A stretch of DNA of 64,000 nucleotides from Psychrobacter sp. WY6 (GTDB lineage: Bacteria; Pseudomonadota; Gammaproteobacteria; Pseudomonadales; Moraxellaceae), in contig NZ_CP049902.1 in assembly GCF_018448495.1 (NCBI RefSeq), positions 496,001 through 560,000 of the forward strand, in the 5' to 3' direction. Positions within the stretch are counted from its first letter, which is position 1. Every line of letters starts with the position of its first letter. Positions 9,073 through 18,455 of this stretch are shown in pieces. The position numbers were made by a program, and so were the translations under genes. The notes under the pieces are model-generated. The model was not told the DNA's origin. It saw only the letters and a list, made by a program, of their open reading frames with translations, and searched no databases.

Positions 9073-10185
9073 ATGGAAACCATCGTATTAAACACGACCA
9101 CTCAGCCAAGACGCGTAAAGCGTTCAACTGTCAAAGCCAAAACAACGCGCCTACCTTCAAACACGAAAGCCAACATTGAGCACTCAACGCCTTTGGCTTC
9201 ATCGACTCAATCAACCAACGCTAAACGTCTTGTCAGTACCAAAGACTTGAGCCGTGAAGACTGGTTAGCTGTTCGCAAGCAAGGTATTGGCAGCTCTGAT
9301 GCAGCCGCTGCCTGCGGTATTCACCCGTACTTGTCCATGCTTGAGCTATGGATGATAAAAACGGGACGCATGACATCAGACATTGATGAGAGCATTGAAG
9401 GTTACTCTCCACTCTACTGGGGCAATAGCTTGGAGCCGATGGTGGCTAAGTATTATCAAGAACACACGGGTAATAAGGTACGGCGTGTCAATGCTGTCCT
9501 GCAGCACCCTGATCCTGACAAGCACTTTATGCTGGCGAATTTAGACTATGCCATCACTGCTAATGATGAGGTGCAGATTTTAGAGTGTAAGACCGCTGGT
9601 GAACATGGAGCCAAGCTGTGGAAGCATGGTGTACCGCTCTATGTAACTTGCCAAGTGCAGCATCAGCTAGCAGTCACAGGTAAAAGCGCGGCGCATATCT
9701 GTGTACTGCTATGCGGACATGAAGCCAAAATATACAAGGTTGAGCGTGATGAGCACTTGATTGAATCCATTACCCGTCATGAGCGTCTGTTTTGGCAGTA
9801 TGTAAAGACGGACACACCGCCAACCCCTGACCATAGTGAGTCAGCAGCGCGAGCATTAAAACAGCTTTATCCAAAGCCTAAGCCGTCAAGTAAAGTTGAT
9901 TTGCGAGACGATGACCGCGCCAATAGCTTGTTCGCTAAGTTACTTAATCATCGCATGTCTATTGAAGAACTAGAGCAACGTCATGACCAGATTAAGCATC
10001 AGCTACAAACGCTTATCAAAGATAATGAGGTGGCGATCTTCGATAAAGGCGCTATTTCATGGAAGCGCTCTAAAGATAGTGTCGGTCTTGATAGTAAAGC
10101 GGTTATCAAGGCGCATCCTGACTTACTCACTCAATTTAGTAAAACAAAGCAAGGCAGTCGTCGCTTTGTGATACTCAACGATTAA
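9073..10185 (+). CDS. YqaJ-family viral recombinase / lambda-type exonuclease
   Basis: 370 residues. After a basic, disordered leader of about 60 residues comes the YqaJ fold: IGSSDAAAACGIHPYLS (about 73-89), YWGNSLEPMVAKYY (115-128), then the PD-(D/E)XK metal site in ANLDYAI and QILECKTAG (about 157-176). The following QVQHQLAVTGK helix is also diagnostic. Such 5'-3' exonucleases work with an annealing protein in phage-type recombination. The C-terminal third is a helical region (LLNHRMSIEELEQRHDQIK), probably a coiled coil. It is flanked by hairpin terminators on both sides, so it is probably its own transcription unit. Confidence 0.87.
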   Translation: METIVLNTTTQPRRVKRSTVKAKTTRLPSNTKANIEHSTPLASSTQSTNAKRLVSTKDLSREDWLAVRKQGIGSSDAAAACGIHPYLSMLELWMIKTGRMTSDIDESIEGYSPLYWGNSLEPMVAKYYQEHTGNKVRRVNAVLQHPDPDKHFMLANLDYAITANDEVQILECKTAGEHGAKLWKHGVPLYVTCQVQHQLAVTGKSAAHICVLLCGHEAKIYKVERDEHLIESITRHERLFWQYVKTDTPPTPDHSESAARALKQLYPKPKPSSKVDLRDDDRANSLFAKLLNHRMSIEELEQRHDQIKHQLQTLIKDNEVAIFDKGAISWKRSKDSVGLDSKAVIKAHPDLLTQFSKTKQGSRRFVILND

Positions 10186-10235
10186 GCACTCAGCACTTAA
10201 CTAACCCATCTAATCAATAAAATCAGCGCACAACG

Positions 10236-10263
10236 AGCCCACCTATCACAGGTGGGCTTTTTT
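10236..10263 (+). terminator. Rho-independent terminator after the yqaJ-like gene
   Basis: AGCCCACCT pairs with AGGTGGGCT around ATCAC, followed by T6. A strong hairpin. Confidence 0.9.
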
Positions 10264-10296
10264 GACGCTTTAATAAACTAAACAAGGAATATCAAC

Positions 10297-11208
10297 ATGA
10301 TTAAAGGTCTAACGATAACCCCACCTGTACTCGGTCGCATTAGCATCGGTAAAGTCGTGCAAAAAGATGGTAAGCGTCTGCCTGCTAAAAACGATCAATT
10401 TACCATCACCAGCCAAGTACAGAATAAAGACGGCTGGATTAATCATCCATTCGATGAAAAGCTCCGCGCACGTAGTGAGGGTAAGCTCAGACAAATACCA
10501 GTGCGACTGCTGTTCAATGACCCTGAGCTGAATTTACGAGCTGAATACACGCTATTTGACAGGCATACTGGACGCCCACTTTGTGTAGGCGATGGCGAAC
10601 ATTGTCAACGTCGAACGAGTAACGGTGTTGAGCAGCTGCCATGCCCATCGCCAGATCGCTGTCCACTAGCCCAAGGCGGTGCTTGTAAACCATACGGCCG
10701 TCTCTACGTGAATCTTAGTGAAGACGATGAGCTTGGCACGTTTATCTTTCGTACGACGGGTTTCAATAGCATCCGTACCCTATCAGCAAGGCTCAGCTAC
10801 TTCGCCGCAGTATCAGGCAATAAACTGTCCTGTCTACCATTACAACTCACGCTCCGAGGTAAGAGCACCACACAAAGCTATCGTACACCAATCTACTTTG
10901 TGGATTTGACGCTACGTGATGGGGTGACACTCAAAGACGCGGTACAACAAGCTAAGGCGATTGATACGGAGCTTAGCGAGAACGGTTTTGATCAAGCAGC
11001 GCTAGAAATAGCTGCCACGCTTGGTTATGCCAATTCGTGCTTTGAGGTTGATGGTGATGAGATGTCTGATGTGGTAGAAGAGTTTTATCCAGTAGAGACA
11101 GATGAAGCTAAAAGTAGTCATCAAGGAGGGCCCCAAAATGGTATTGCTCCCTACAATGTCGGTAATATCGAAAGAAGTCTAAGGGAGAGTGTGACAGCTA
11201 TAAGTTAA
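10297..11208 (+). CDS. Gp3/recombination-directionality-factor-like protein (cysteine cluster)
   Basis: 303 residues. The opening MIKGLTITPPVLGRISIGKV, the pattern LPAKNDQFTITSQVQ, and a four-cysteine cluster around residues 97-127 (CVGDGEHCQRR; LPCPSPDRCPLAQGGACKPYG) match proteins annotated as hydrolase or metal-binding protein in ICEs, related to Gp3-like recombination directionality factors. If so, it could bias the integrase toward excision, but that role is inferred from the family name and from being on an integrative element. The last 50 residues are acidic and then low-complexity. A hairpin terminator follows. Confidence 0.6.
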   Translation: MIKGLTITPPVLGRISIGKVVQKDGKRLPAKNDQFTITSQVQNKDGWINHPFDEKLRARSEGKLRQIPVRLLFNDPELNLRAEYTLFDRHTGRPLCVGDGEHCQRRTSNGVEQLPCPSPDRCPLAQGGACKPYGRLYVNLSEDDELGTFIFRTTGFNSIRTLSARLSYFAAVSGNKLSCLPLQLTLRGKSTTQSYRTPIYFVDLTLRDGVTLKDAVQQAKAIDTELSENGFDQAALEIAATLGYANSCFEVDGDEMSDVVEEFYPVETDEAKSSHQGGPQNGIAPYNVGNIERSLRESVTAIS

Positions 11209-11233
11209 AGCAGTGGTAAGGATAGACGGCATG

Positions 11234-11264
11234 AAAAAGGATCTGATTATTCAGCTCCTTTTTT
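11234..11264 (+). terminator. Rho-independent terminator
   Basis: AAAAGGA(T)CTGA and TCAG(C)TCCTTTT form an interrupted stem with a four-base loop, followed by T-rich sequence. Confidence 0.7.
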
Positions 11265-11374
11265 ATTGTTTTGTCTAAGGACAGTCGTTGGACGGCATAG
11301 GACGCCATAAAAAAATATGGGACTCGGTAAGTATATGAGAGGTGATGCTCTCATTCACTTACAAGGAGATAATC

Positions 11375-11635
11375 ATGGAAAACTTAAACGTAAACACTCA
11401 GCAAAACACCTCAACGCCAAGCATGCCACAAATACCTCGCATGCTTCCGCTAAAGCAAGTCATACATTATACAGGGCTTAGTAGCACGACGATCTATGAC
11501 ATGCTTGATAAAAGATCGAATCGTTATGACCCCACTTTCCCTATTCAGGTCAAGCTATCAAAGGGACGTGTAGCATGGGTTGAAAGCGAGGTGGCTGAGT
11601 GGATTGAGAGCAAGATAGCTGCCCGATTTCATTAG
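11375..11635 (+). CDS. AlpA-family DNA-binding regulator
   Basis: 86 residues. The start at 11375 is set by AAGGAG seven bases upstream. The helix-turn-helix unit LPLKQVIHYTGLSSTTIYDML (about 24-44), then FPIQVKLSKGRVAWVESEVAEWIESK, is the standard AlpA fold. AlpA-type proteins act as transcription activators or excision factors on P4-like prophages. Here it sits between the recombination cassette and the 10-bp tandem array, which could be its target; that link is only positional. Confidence 0.82.
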   Translation: MENLNVNTQQNTSTPSMPQIPRMLPLKQVIHYTGLSSTTIYDMLDKRSNRYDPTFPIQVKLSKGRVAWVESEVAEWIESKIAARFH

Positions 11636-11650
11636 AGATCAAAATACAGA

Positions 11651-11677
11651 TAAGCCGCACTACGCGGCTTATTTTTT
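11651..11677 (+). terminator. Rho-independent terminator after the AlpA gene
   Basis: TAAGCCGC and GCGGCTTA pair around ACTAC, followed by T6 that runs straight into the tandem array. Confidence 0.85.
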
Positions 11678-11775
11678 CGTCTAAGTTCGTCTAAGTTCGT
11701 CTAAGTTCGTCTAAGTTCGTCTAAGTTCGTCTAAGTTCGTCTAAGTTCGTCTAAGTTCGTCTAAGTTCGTCTAAG
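11676..11775. repeat. Tandem array: ten exact copies of a 10-bp unit
   Basis: Ten uninterrupted copies of TTCGTCTAAG, followed by TTTAGAC, so that GTCTAA-GT-TTAGAC (11769-11782) forms a closing palindrome. A related single copy (TTTGTCTAAG) lies at 11270-11279 upstream of the AlpA gene. The period is close to one DNA turn, which would put every unit on the same face. There are no spacers, so it is not a CRISPR. Confidence 0.9.
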
Positions 11776-11826
11776 TTTAGACTAACTTCCAAACCTTACC
11801 CTCAAAATAGATGAGTTTTTTTCTCT

Positions 11827-13421
11827 TCATTTTTGAAGCAAGTTTTTTATTTTATGAAATTTCTGCTCATCAGTTAGAATATCAGGAAGCTTGTTAGATA
11901 AAAATTTATCAAAATCCGAACGCTGGGCTTGTTCAAATTGTTTCAGAAATTCTAAAACAGCAGTTTCATAATAAGCATCATCTAAACCACGCATCTGCAT
12001 ATACTCCGCCTGCTGTTCTGTATGTCTCGCAACATCAGCGGCTATCATGTAATTATTTTTACGACCTTCTATCAATGATTTTTTACGTAACGTTTCTGCT
12101 TCATCTTCAGTGATCGCTTGTCTTTTTTGTACTTTATCTAGTGCAATAATATCGTGCAATGATAAATTACCTACTTGCGCCAACTGTTTAGCATACTCTT
12201 GATCCAGCACTTTACCAGTGAACTTCACTCGCACTCTGTTGTCTGATAAGTCATAATCTGGCAAAGGAAAAAAGCGCTTGTACTGAATCTGATACATTGT
12301 TTTGATGCCACTACCAATAGTGTCCATCATATTTAGACTGACCATAGCATTAACCAAAAATGGATTACGATAGCTCACTTCAGGCGCATCTTGTAGCAAG
12401 ACGTTTTCGATGGTCTTTGGAATAAACTCACCACTATTTTGGAAAATCAGTGTTGAGTCTTCTTTTTCAACCACCGTAATACGTCCACCTAGCTGATAAT
12501 CTTGATGACCAATGGCATTACTTAATGCCTCACGAATGATATAAGGATCGTACTGCTGCACCTCTTCAGGAAATAGTGTACCAGCAGGCATGTAGCGGTA
12601 GTTTAGATTGCGAATTTTGTTATAAACCTCGTCCAAGGCTAACAAAAACGGCGGTTCAAAATGTTGATAGTCTTTTTCAATGCCATCAGTGCCTTTTAGA
12701 ATCCACGTGATATGCGCTTGCGCTGGGCTTAAAAAATATGTTGACTCGTAATACCCTAATAAAATGATAGCGGAATTGGTGATCTGACCGCGAATGGTAA
12801 TTTTGGCTTTATTCAAAAAGGTGATGTCATCCCATCCTTTTATGTCCTCAGCCAAACGCTTATTCTTTTCAGCAAAGACTTGTCTAGCAACAGCAATGGC
12901 TTTAGGATCAAGATCTTCAAGCGTTGCCTTATGACAAATCTCGGCACTCCAGTCATCTGCTCGGTTTTGCCAGAGCTTACGGCTTTGATCTGGGTATTGC
13001 TTAAGCAGTTTTGTAAAGCTACCAATACGAATATAAGGCTCATGTAAAAAGCTAACAGGCGTATTCTTGGCTGCAGGAATCTCGAACAGTACTACCGCTT
13101 TACCATCAATTTGTAACTCATGAATGGTGAAGTGAATTTTAGGACTTAAGCGGCTAACTAGCCAATGCTCTAAATCTTCGTTGCCTTTGGCTTTTTTATT
13201 TTCGGGCTAAAGCTTGTACCAACAATGTTATGAGTACCGTCCTCTACTCCAAACACTAAGTAGCCAAATTTTTTACCAGACAAACAAGCGCCATTAGCAA
13301 GCGCAGATATACGTTTACCCACCTCTTCAGGGCTATGAAAGTTATGCTTAAACTCAAGCCACTCTTGCTCAGAGGGCTGTTGAGTTAGGCTTAAAACGAG
13401 GTTTTGGTAGTGATTGGGCAT
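11827..13421 (-). CDS. AlbA/Schlafen-type ATP-binding protein (one frame shift)
   Basis: A predicted DNA-binding/ATP-binding protein of the COG2865 type. From ATG 13421 the N-terminal AlbA_2 domain reads EWLEFKHNF and ISALANGACLSGKKFGYLVFGV. The frame changes in the A6 run at about 13191-13197; beyond it one frame stays open to 11827. In that frame lies the GHKL-type ATP site (REALSNAIGHQDY, then FQNSGEF, and MDTIGSGIKTM). The total would be about 530 residues. These proteins are frequent on mobile elements and in defence regions; some act as regulators. It converges on the tandem array and is transcribed away from the DUF262 gene. Confidence 0.75.
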
Positions 13422-13643
13422 AGTAAGTTGTCATAGCTGGTTAGTAGAAAAATAAGTAATGTATCTCATCAGTACGCACGATCTTAATTATTCAAACTGA
13501 CCGAATTTACCTTATTCATTATACGCAGTCTATATCTTAAAAGCAGTGCATCGTCTGGTTTCATTTATGCTAAGCTTGCACTAAACAATCTTCCATAGAA
13601 GATACCATCAACTTAAAGCAAGTGGAACAGTTTAGGGTTAAAT

Positions 13644-15505
13644 ATGAAAATTGATGCGAATGTCTTAAGTATTGAAGATCTTGAAAAGTATTATTTTGTA
13701 GTGCCAGACTATCAAAGAGAATATGTCTGGGAAGCTGACAAACATATCTACCAGTTTTTAGTTGATATAGACGAAGAGTTTGAAGCCCATTCTCACGAGC
13801 AACAAAGCTACTTCATTGGCTCAATCATTGTTGTAAAAAAAGATAGCAAATATGACGTCATTGATGGTCAACAACGTTTGACGACTATTGTCATTAGCTT
13901 ATGTGCAATGCGTAATATTCTAGAAGACTTACAAAAGCATGATCAGCTTACTGATATGAGCAGCAGTATTCTAGATATTATCAAAAAATGGCTCTTTAAA
14001 TTCGATTTGAGGACTAAGTCCACACTCTCTCGTCTTGAGTTACAGTATGACGAAAGTAATGGGTACTTAGACACCGTAATTCAAAAAAAGGCTTATGAAG
14101 GTGAAGTTACAAATTCAATTGAGAAAATGCAAAAGGCATATGACCGTATCTTTAAACATTTGCAAAATTATCTGAACCAAGAGGCAGAGTTATTTGAGGA
14201 GTATGTCCAATATTTTTTGACTAATGTTAACGTTGTTGTGATTGAATCAGACAACTTAGGTAGCGCACTTAAAATATTTGAGACAATCAATCAGCGCGGT
14301 GCTGGTCTAAATGCAATGGATTTAGTCAAGAACTTGATGTTTAGTAAAGCTGATACTTACGACTTTGAGAGTATCAAAATTAAGTGGAAGCAAATTACTA
14401 CCGATCTTCAAGCTTGTGGTGAAGGAGATAATCCATTACGCTTTTTAAGATATTTTATGATTGCACGTTATCATAATGGCATCATACGTGAAGATGATCT
14501 GTACTCGTGGATTATATCTAGAGAAGGTAAGCTGAAACTACAGTATGAAACCAAACCGCTAAATTTAGTCAATGAAATGACTGCAGCGGCTAAACGCTAC
14601 AGTCATTTGGTTCAAGCAACGAATAGCGATAGTAGCAGTCTCGGTATTAATAAGTATCCTAATGTAGCCAAAATTGGCTATATTAATAAGCAACGTTCAC
14701 GTCAGCATCTCATGTTACTAATGGCATTAGATTTGAACTGTAATGACGATGTAATTAACTACTTAGCTCAGCAAATAGAAAGTTTTCTGTTTTTCGCTAA
14801 TACTCTTAAAATGCAGACTAAGAATTATGAAAGACGGTTTACAGACTGGGCTATTAAACTACGTGGGAAGCGTGATATAGAAGAAATCGTAGAACTTATT
14901 GATGAAACTATGATTCCATTTTTAAGAAGCTATTTGTCTGAATTCAAAAATAGCTTCTTGCAAATCAGACATTATGACTATAACCCGCAATATCGAGAGC
15001 GCTATATTTTAGGTTGTCTTGATACAGAAATATGCAAGCAAGCAGGACTCAATCCATTAAGTCAGGACAATATACAAAAGCTTCAAATTGAACACATTCT
15101 CCCACAAACCTTAGTCAATTTAGAGGCAAGTGATGAATTTGATGAAGAAGAACGTGACAAGTACACCTTTATGTTGGGTAATACTACTCTACTTGAGAGT
15201 CAAATAAATCAAGCTATAAATAATTACAACGACTTATCTACTGATTGGTTCAGCATGAAGCAATCAGAATACCTGCACTCAAACTTTGTGCTAACTAAGC
15301 TATTGAATGATCAATATAATTGGCAAAAACGGGGCTAAATCGCCTAAAGAACAAGCTAAACTGTCAATTTGTTGAGTGGACAAAGACATCTATTATACAA
15401 AGACAGCAAATGCTAATGGAGCTAGCTTTTGATTACTGGCAGCTAAATGGTAAGCGTCTTGATGAATACTATAGGGTAAGCGCTGTAGAGAGTGTAGAAG
15501 GATGA
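13644..15505 (+). CDS. DUF262/DUF1524 (GmrSD-like) protein, C-terminal tail frame-shifted
   Basis: Single-chain relative of the type IV restriction enzyme GmrSD. The N-terminal DUF262 domain has the ParB-like motif VPDYQREYVW (about 22-31) and the nucleotide site DVIDGQQRLTT (about 73-83). The C-terminal DUF1524 nuclease shows IEHILPQ (about 483) and MLGNTTLLESQIN. The frame stops at 15338, but a second frame running to 15505 carries the usual closing helix (IIQRQQMLMELAFDYWQL), so one shift lies near 15325-15335. The family cuts modified DNA or acts in other phage defence. The gene stands alone behind its own start and ends in a hairpin, as a one-gene unit. Confidence 0.85.
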
Positions 15506-15527
15506 ACTTAGCTTTTAGATGGTTAGT

Positions 15528-15562
15528 AAAAAAGCCCCTAGCAAATAGCTAAGGGGCCTTTC
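15528..15562 (+). terminator. Rho-independent terminator after the DUF262 gene
   Basis: GCCCCTAGC and GCTAAGGGGC pair (one bulge) around AAATA, flanked by A-runs and T-runs. The 250 bases that follow to 15814 hold no gene I can support. Confidence 0.75.
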
Positions 15563-15814
15563 TATGACAAAATATTTGCTAGTTAGATTTTACTTAAATC
15601 AGTCTTAATAAGGAAGCATTTATAGATTAGGTAATTACCGAAGCTCTGTTTATTACAGCGGCTGCATTATTTTTCAATAAATATAGAACGTTCACCAATT
15701 GAAACGACACGTATTGTCGTATCTAGGTTCAAGCCTCTTGATTGGATTAAGTAACGATCAACAATAAATATTAACTATTGTTTTATTCATATACTAATTC
15801 TCGAGGTTACGAAA

Positions 15815-16491
15815 ATGCTAAGTCGTGGAAAACTAATGTACATTGGTTGTTCTCTTGCAATATTACTTATTATTCCATCTATTTTTTACAATATTGCTTT
15901 GAAAGTCACCATCCTTCTAACATTTATACCAGCAGCTTTGATATTTTGGATTGTTAGAAAAGATCAAAATTCTATACAAGTATTCCTGGTTACATTGCTA
16001 ATAACCATTGTGTCCTTTATTGCAATTATTTTGGCTGAGGTTTCAAGATTGCTGTATTGGTTACTAGTTTTTTCATTTGTGATTCTTCAAGACTTATCGT
16101 TTAAATTCGTACACTATTGTCTTAACAAACCTGAGTGGTTCATACCATTTCAAAGTGGTACGTCTATAAAGAATAATTATTATATTGTATTCCGATACTA
16201 ATTTTGATTTTTGGAGCTTATCATTCATTTCCAAGCAATGCTTATCAGAATATTAGAGAAATGCCTTTTAGTTTCAACCTAATGGATGCATTTTCAGGAG
16301 GCAAACCAATTGAATATCTTATAAACTTCGCTAATGAAACCTACAGTGTTGGTGTTAACAACATAAAATCCTTATTAGAAAATTTGGCAAAACCATTGCA
16401 ATGGTTAATACTTTCATCAGCACTCACCACTTTATACAAGGCATTTGATCCGATAAAATGGATAAGACAATATCTCCAGTTAAGCATATGA
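15815..16491 (+). CDS. Small membrane protein of unknown function (one frame shift)
   Basis: Not recognised. From ATG 15815 three hydrophobic segments are visible (about residues 8-28, 31-46, 53-75), then a polar loop with FVHYCLNKPEWF. The frame stops at 16201; one extra T in the TT run near 16191 joins it to a frame reading PILILIFGAYHSFPS, which completes a fourth membrane segment and runs to 16491 (about 225 residues). The final part (LENLAKPLQWLILSSALTTLY) is again hydrophobic. A hairpin terminator follows at once. It lies between the DUF262 gene and the leftward HipA-like genes, with no partner on its own strand. Confidence 0.5.
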
Positions 16492-16495
16492 TAAT

Positions 16496-16526
16496 AAGCC
16501 ACCTTAAAAGGTGGCCTATTTTTTTG
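16496..16526 (+). terminator. Rho-independent terminator
   Basis: GCCACCTT and AAGGTGGC form the stem, followed by a run of T. Confidence 0.85.
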
Positions 16527-16565
16527 GTTTGAAGTATTAAGAAATCCTATTTAAGTAAGCCTTAT

Positions 16566-17469
16566 CTAATTTACAAAAGTAGCAATCTTGTCATAAATCT
16601 CTTCCTCAGCATCTAAAACCTCTATTTCTATATCGTAGCCTTCTTCTTTTTTAAACGCTTTAAGTTGTATAACGAATTGTCTATATGACTATCTATAATA
16701 TCCATTGCTTCCTTTGTGATACGTTCATTAAAAGATGGACGATATATAAATAGTCCGGCCTTTGCTTCTCTACTTGTCAATAGGCATGCGTTCTGGACGC
16801 TAGTACAGCCTAGGTAATCCAGATTGAAGCTTAGTGCATCTTTGTCTATATAATCGGCTGATACAACACTCGCAAACAAATAATCATGTCCAAACATAGT
16901 TTCATTTGATTGAGGACGCCAAATCGGCAAATCTAAAACAATTTTTTTATCATTTATACGCTTTCCAAGAACACTTTGTTTTCTTGGTAATAGCTAGATC
17001 TGTTAATAGATTGCAAGTTGCTCTTTAAGCCTTTACGTAATTCTGCCGTATTAAGGATAGAAGGCTTAGGTTTCTTTTCCTGTTGATAATGATCCATATG
17101 TATATAGTCACGATATAATGAATCAATGATAGACTTTACAGAAAGACCAGCGATTGGCATTAAAGCTGTGTATTTGACTTGTGCAGAAGGTGGTGAAGTA
17201 TAACCTACTGTATCTAACGCTAATGCTAAGGAATCCAATAGTAATCTTAAGCCTTCGGTAGGTTCTTTACCATAAATACAATTGAAACCTCTTAAGCTAG
17301 AGTCGAGTAATCTAAAGCGGATCTTACTCTCACCTTCTTGAATAAAACCAATACCCAGATTGTGCACTTCTTGAGCTACGATGTCAGGGGTAAATTTTAT
17401 GACAAAAAAATGCCCTTTTATAAAGGCATCTGCAGCATATTTAGATTCTAGTAAGCTTGTCCAGTTCAT
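16566..17469 (-). CDS. DUF3037-like partner of the HipA-like kinase (two frame shifts)
   Basis: ATG at 17469 overlaps the stop of the kinase gene (ATGA). The first 171 residues include FFVIKFTPDIVAQEVHNLGIGFI, which has the pattern of DUF3037 proteins; that family typically follows HipA-like kinases. The frame stops at 16954; a one-base shift opens the next section (NDKKIVLDLPIWRPQ, then SVVSADYIDKDALSFNLDYLG) to about 16680. A second shift near 16670 opens an acidic tail (EEGYDIEIEVLDAEEEIYDK) ending at 16566. The whole would be about 300 residues. The assignment to DUF3037 is by eye and tentative. Confidence 0.5.
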
Positions 17470-18330
17470 AACGACAGCATCCCATAGCGGTTACTTAGAA
17501 TTCGAGTAATATTATGATCCCTACTCTGTAAGAATTTCAAGAATTCTTTCCAATCTTTTTTATCATCATCACTAGCTAACATGTCTATCCAAAACTCACA
17601 TTCTAATATATATCTTTAAACATTTTGTTCTACTCGATGCTACTCCGATGATAGCACTACCTTTACGATGATCAGCTTGTACATCTTTTATTACCAAATC
17701 TGCTAAGTAGTTACTATAATGATAATGATCGATAAGCCCAGCTCTTCGCCAATTTGTACCGTCTTCAATAGCAAGTTTGCCATTATCGATTAACCAAAAA
17801 TCCTTTGAATTAATAGTCAGAATATTACGAGGCAAACGATCAGTATTTGCCATAGCCTCGTCACACACTAAAGCTTTTTTGAAATGCTTCCACTTTCTGA
17901 GTTCATTTTCTACAGCATACATACTGTGGCTATATCTGATAGCCATAGATTTTGAGTATATTCGCTGTGTCGCAAACATAGGAATAATATCAGAAGACTC
18001 ATAACTTTTTTTTATTCGTTCGTTAAGATTGCTCCATAGGTGTGTGAGCTTCTCTTTGGGCATTAACACAAAGAATGCTTGTTCAGGTTGTGGAACCTTA
18101 TGCAAGTGACAAATCAAATAACCAATAATCTCATTAAGTAAGCCTCTATCTCCTTTAGCAATATGGGGATAATTAAAAGCATATGCCTTAAAGTAAACAG
18201 GTATATCTTCGCCCTTATACAGCACGTTGCCAGTAATAACATCACTTACAATATCATTTTTTTCGCAGGTGTCCACCCTGAGTATCTCTAAGGGCTGAAT
18301 AGTTTTAATAACAATGTCTTTGATATTCAT
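17466..18330 (-). CDS. HipA-like kinase (HipA_2 type), frame shift near 17610
   Basis: The opening MNIKDIVIKTIQPLEILRVD and the domain order fit the HipA_2 family, kinase-fold relatives of the HipA persistence toxin. The active-site region reads CDEAMANTDRLPRNILTI (catalytic N-x-D type loop, about residue 155) followed by FWLIDNGKLA, in which DNG corresponds to the metal-binding DFG-like motif. The frame ends at 17596, but another phase continues with LECEFWIDMLASDDDKKDW to a TGA at 17466 that overlaps the next gene's ATG. I therefore extend the gene to 17466. The operon is two genes; toxicity is not shown by sequence. Confidence 0.68.
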
Positions 18331-18372
18331 ATTTAGATTATACCTATTAAGTCATTATCCTGAAAATTAGCC

Positions 18373-18455
18373 TTATTTATTTGCAACCTGCTGATCTTTA
18401 ATACCACCTTCCTGTTCATTAGCATAGACAATAGCCAATCTCTAATCTCAGCTAA
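18373..18455 (-). pseudogene. Remnant of an hsdS 3' end
   Basis: Read leftward from 18455, one frame gives SRLAEIRDWLLSMLMN, and a neighbouring phase gives NEQEGGIKDQQVANK and a stop. The first part closely resembles the C-terminal end of the hsdS gene upstream (KLENLRDWLLPMLMNGQ at about 18920-18970). No other part of a second hsdS is visible. It directly follows the stop of the 143-codon gene at 18452 and looks like a recombination scar. Confidence 0.5.

Noticed and set aside
11676-11775. CRISPR array
   Set aside because: The 10-bp units follow each other without spacers, and no cas gene is near.
15320-15505. Independent 61-codon gene after the DUF262 gene
   Set aside because: Its sequence is the expected C-terminal helix of the DUF262/DUF1524 protein in another phase.
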